A stretch of 39,465 bases of DNA from Inhella sp. Its GTDB lineage: Bacteria > Pseudomonadota > Gammaproteobacteria > Burkholderiales > Burkholderiaceae_C. Made by a program: the position numbers and the translations under genes. Below are positions 37,298 to 39,465 of the stretch, in pieces (position 1 is the stretch's first letter; every line of letters begins with the position of its first letter). Location: the NCBI RefSeq assembly GCF_027532025.1, contig NZ_JAPZSY010000066.1:1-39465 (forward strand), written 5' to 3'. Below the pieces are notes generated by a model. It had not been told where the DNA came from, searched no databases, and was given only the letters and a program-made list of their open reading frames with translations.

Positions 37298-37852
37298 ATG
37301 CCCGCCACTTTGGTCAGCAAAGAAGCCTCCACCCTCGTCCGGGCCTTGGTCCTCTACGCCGCGGCCGAAGCGCAGGCGGGTCACGCCAAACACGTGGTGG
37401 TGACGGCGAGCGGTGATCGGTTCACCGTCGCAGACGATGGTCGAGGCCATTCCTTCGACAAGGTGGTCGACGAAACGCCCTACCTGTCCTACATCTACGA
37501 GCACTTCAAGTTCCCGTTTGACGGGGCTCCGGCTGGGCAGGTTCAACTGCAGGGCATCGGCATGTCGCTCGTCAATCGCCTGTGCCGCGAACTGCGCGTC
37601 ACGGTCCGGCGGGCTAACAGCCAGCTTGAGCTTGTGTTTCAAGCGGGTGCGCTGGTATCCAAGCGCCAAACGGCATCGACCATGACCGGGTCGGGCACCG
37701 AAGTGAGCGGCACAGCCGACCGCGCAGATGGCGCCACGCAAGCCGAGGGCGACACGCTTCGGACCTGGTTGCACAGCTTGGCCGCTGGCTTGCCCGGCGT
37801 TCGGATCAGCTACAACGGCCAGCTGCTCGGACCTGACCAAGCAACCGACTAG
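37298..37852 (+). CDS. small degenerate GyrB/ParE-like GHKL-fold protein
   Basis: A 184-residue protein that aligns by eye with the ATPase domain of GyrB/ParE. QAGHAKHVVVTASGDRFTV followed by DDGRG (46-50) matches the GyrB G1 box; the segment EHFKFPFDG, then QLQGIGMSLVNRL (83-95) matches GGLHGVGVSVVNAL; TGSGTEV (130-136) matches the G3 TGTTV motif; and LRTWLHSLAAGLPGVRI (154-170) matches the start of the transducer domain. The N-box (EVVDNAIDEALAGH in GyrB) reads ALVLYAAAEAQAGH, so the catalytic Glu and Mg-binding Asn are lost. There is no TOPRIM and little transducer. It may bind nucleotide without hydrolysis, or act by protein contact. The ATG at 37298 gives the shortest sensible start; an in-frame start at 37241 adds a His/Pro/Thr-rich leader. 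Confidence 0.7.
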   Translation: MPATLVSKEASTLVRALVLYAAAEAQAGHAKHVVVTASGDRFTVADDGRGHSFDKVVDETPYLSYIYEHFKFPFDGAPAGQVQLQGIGMSLVNRLCRELRVTVRRANSQLELVFQAGALVSKRQTASTMTGSGTEVSGTADRADGATQAEGDTLRTWLHSLAAGLPGVRISYNGQLLGPDQATD

Positions 37853-37914
37853 GGCGCCGCGAGACAGCGCCGTTGCGCCCGCCCGGTGGGAATGTCGCCC
37901 ACCGCCCACTCCAT

Positions 37915-38065
37915 GGCGCGCAAACACCACTGCGCCCCAAGCCGGCACGCGCAGCGCAGCCCCGGGGGGTTGCATGCCGAGCCTGCAGAACAAGCGGCAT
38001 GGCCAAGGTGGCGTTCCAGTGCCGACAGGAGCGGTGCCCGGCTCACTGAACTTCGCCATCCGAGG
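37915..38065 (-). pseudogene. decayed copy of a pullulanase C-terminal tail
   Basis: On the minus strand ALRVPAWGAVVFAR matches the end of the pullulanase fragment at 38866-39327 (ALRVPAWGAVVFVR and stop); the DNA is about 85 percent identical over 40 bases. About 33 residues upstream, FSEPG matches FSVPG in the other copy, at nearly the same spacing (33 against 35), with strong DNA identity around TGCCCGGC and CTGAACT. The stop codon is lost (CAT in its place). The rest of 37853-38177 shows nothing I recognise. This fragment lies between the GHKL and SgcJ-like genes. Confidence 0.6.
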
Positions 38066-38177
38066 TCGGGAGGCGTGGAGTTGGCGACGGGGCACATCCC
38101 CGTCGCTTTGGCCCTGGGGATTGACGTGCCTGCTGGCTGCCCCTACACCCCAGCCTCTGCCCTTGAAAGGATTCGCC

Positions 38178-38681
38178 GTGAAGCACCTTTGGTTCCTATG
38201 CATCGCCTTGGCGCTGCAACTCCTAAGCCCCAGCGCCCGCAGCGCCCCTTCAGCCGACGGCACCGACGCCGCGCGCGAGATCGTCACCCAGCTGGAGGCC
38301 GCCTGGAACCGCCACGATATTGCGGCCTACGGCGCCCTGTTCCATGACGACGCGGAATGGGTCAACGTCGTTGGCATGCACTGGCGCGGCAAGGCCGAGG
38401 TGATGAAGGCCCACACCATCTTTCACGACACCATCTTCAAGAACTGCCAGCTGCATGGCGAGGCGGTGAGCTTGCGCAGCGTCGCACCGGGCACCGTGGT
38501 TGCCGTGTGGGCCCACCGGCAAGACGCCTACGCCACCCCCAGTGGCAACCAACAAGCCGCCACCCTCAACCGGCTGACCTTGGTCGTCACCCAGCGCGAC
38601 GGCCGCTGGCTCATCAGCCACGGGCACAACGTTTGGGTCAACGAGCGCGCGGCGCGCAGCAATCCGGTGCTGCAACCTTGA
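38178..38681 (+). CDS. SgcJ/EcaC-type SnoaL-like exported protein
   Basis: A 167-residue protein with a signal peptide (WFLCIALALQLLSPSARSAPS) and an NTF2/SnoaL-like fold domain: IVTQLEAAWNRHDIAAYGALFHDDAEWVNVVG split over the first helices and strand, MHWRGKAEVMKAH, and RLTLVVTQRDGRWLISHGHN. This matches the SgcJ/EcaC family, whose function is not established. I chose the GTG at 38178 because AAAGGA lies at 38166-38171 and the signal begins immediately; longer open frames are unconserved. It lies between two pullulanase-tail remnants on the other strand. Confidence 0.8.
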   Translation: MKHLWFLCIALALQLLSPSARSAPSADGTDAAREIVTQLEAAWNRHDIAAYGALFHDDAEWVNVVGMHWRGKAEVMKAHTIFHDTIFKNCQLHGEAVSLRSVAPGTVVAVWAHRQDAYATPSGNQQAATLNRLTLVVTQRDGRWLISHGHNVWVNERAARSNPVLQP

Positions 38682-38865
38682 GAAGCTTGCAGGAAAACTC
38701 CTGCCGATGGTCCGGCTGAGGACGCCTTTGGCGGGTTAAGTGCCAGCTTGTCATTCGCCGCCATGGCCGGGCGGCGAGGCCACCGGGTTCGGGCCTGGGC
38801 CTCGACTTGCTCCCTGTTCGTCGCAGGTCAGCGACAAGCTTGCCAAGCCACCAGCCGAGTCGCGC

Positions 38866-39327
38866 TCAACGCACGAACACCACCGCCCCCCAAGCTGGCA
38901 CGCGCAGCGCGCCCGCTTTGGCCTTGCGCACCTCGGCCGCCACGCGCTTGTCGGCGGCCTGTTTGGCGGCGTGCACCGGGTGCAAGCGCCAGTTGCCCGG
39001 CACGCTGAACTCCCGCGCCTCACCAGCCCCGTTGAACACCATCAGCAGGCCGCCAAAGCGCGCGCCGGGCCAGCCGGCGCCGTCAAGCTCGGCCACGATC
39101 AGCGCTGGGTCTTGGCCTGGGCCGGCAGCGTGGAAGCGCAGGCGTTTTTGCACCTCGTCCGCGTTGGGCAGGGTGAACAGACTGGAGCTGGCGCGGATGC
39201 GCATCACGTCGTGAAAGGCGGCCACGGCTTGGCGCAGTTGCGCGGGCGTGGGTTGCAGCTTGGGGTCGCCCAGCAGCGGGGCGATGGTGTCCCAGTCGCG
39301 GCCGTTGTCGGGCGCGGGCGGCAGGCC
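38866..39327 (-). pseudogene. truncated type I pullulanase, C-terminal part only
   Basis: About 153 residues remain of a pullulanase (alpha-1,6-glucosidase), with the DUF3372-type C-terminal domain. LPPAPDNGRDWDTIAPLL, then RIRASSSLFTL and VQKRLRFHAAGPGQDP, are the recognisable blocks, and the true stop is at 38866-38868. The catalytic barrel is absent because at about 39327 the sequence switches to an IS5-type transposase fragment in another frame. No start codon of its own is credible. Together with the GH13 gene at the left edge it shows that this genome has, or had, glycogen/starch debranching genes. The same tail occurs in decayed form at 37915-38065. Confidence 0.8.
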
Positions 39328-39464
39328 TTGCCCTCGCGCTCGTGGGTCTGCTTGAGTTGGATGCCGGCGCGCTTGGCCAGCCTGGCAATCTTGTCGCGAG
39401 CGACTTCCAGCAGTCGGCTGTCGGTGGGGTGCGCGATGGCCTTGCTCTGCACCGTGGTGTCGAC
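39327..39464 (-). mobile_element. IS5-family transposase fragment
   Basis: 46 codons on the minus strand, running in from beyond the window. VDTTVQSKAIAHPTDSRLL, then RLAKRAGIQLKQTHEREGK, are characteristic of IS5-type DDE transposases (the Asp of VDTTV is probably catalytic). The similarity ends at about 39327, in mid-gene, where pullulanase sequence begins. No inverted repeat is visible at the junction, so this is a rearrangement breakpoint rather than an intact insertion end. Confidence 0.75.
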
Positions 39465-39465
39465 G

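Noticed and set aside
35969-38287. A 772-codon minus-strand frame over the flavoprotein and GHKL genes
   Set aside because: It crosses two recognisable plus-strand genes. Only its piece at 37915-38065 has meaning, as a pullulanase-tail remnant, and this is short and without its stop.
38682-38865. Hairpin GCAGGA-AAAC-TCCTGC after the SgcJ-like gene as a terminator
   Set aside because: The stem is only 6 bp and no T-run follows. The rest of the 184-base gap shows nothing I recognise.

Overview
The window is GC-rich, densely coded chromosomal DNA. Gene content and order point to a betaproteobacterium of the order Burkholderiales: rpsP-rimM-trmD-rplS, a murJ/AI-2E/hda/HAD/pcnB/folK run, rpsT beside murJ and a DUF3579 gene, and argD-argF. 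The Leptothrix/Rubrivivax/Roseateles-like families are my best guess, but I cannot fix the genus. I found no tRNA, rRNA or CRISPR array.

Layout. (1) 1-3516: a GH13 alpha-amylase-type glycosidase (5' end outside the window), an overlapping aldo/keto reductase, then the decayed 3' end of a second GH13 gene, split by a small insertion element. (2) 3517-10006: an acetate block: acs (-), a UPF0114 membrane protein (+), a chemotaxis receptor (-), then DUF485-actP (+). (3) 10038-15947: an S9 peptidase/DUF1289/YbaK-like operon (-), a small tyrosine phosphatase and RluA-type pseudouridine synthase (+), and a secreted S9 peptidase (+). (4) 16015-19966: a CobD/CbiB-like membrane protein, a Nudix hydrolase and the rpsP-rimM-trmD-rplS operon, all (-). 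(5) 19980-26960: an acetyltransferase and TM2-like gene (+), facing a compact six-gene operon murJ-AI-2E-hda-HAD-pcnB-folK (-). (6) 27049-30038: rpsT, DUF3579 (-), argD-argF. (7) 30209-35985: a signalling module of a FIST sensor protein, a cytosolic PAS hybrid kinase (two receivers and Hpt) and a REC-HD-GYP c-di-GMP phosphodiesterase. (8) 36023-39465: an HI0933-like flavoprotein, a miniature degenerate GyrB-like GHKL protein, and a region with one SgcJ-like gene, two remnants of a pullulanase C-terminus and an IS5-type transposase fragment.

Best candidates for something new: a 234-bp MITE-like element (IS1380-type ends CCTARAAACGGCAGTTG, 5-bp target duplication) whose right half can fold into a closed multi-arm structure; the 184-residue GyrB-like protein that keeps the ATP-lid glycine motifs but has lost the N-box Glu and Asn; and the RpfC/RpfG-like pathway in which a separate FIST protein may replace the membrane sensor. 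Housekeeping and biosynthetic genes in between look ordinary and intact. Decayed glycosidase tails lie near both window ends, so these flanks are where genome rearrangement has occurred.
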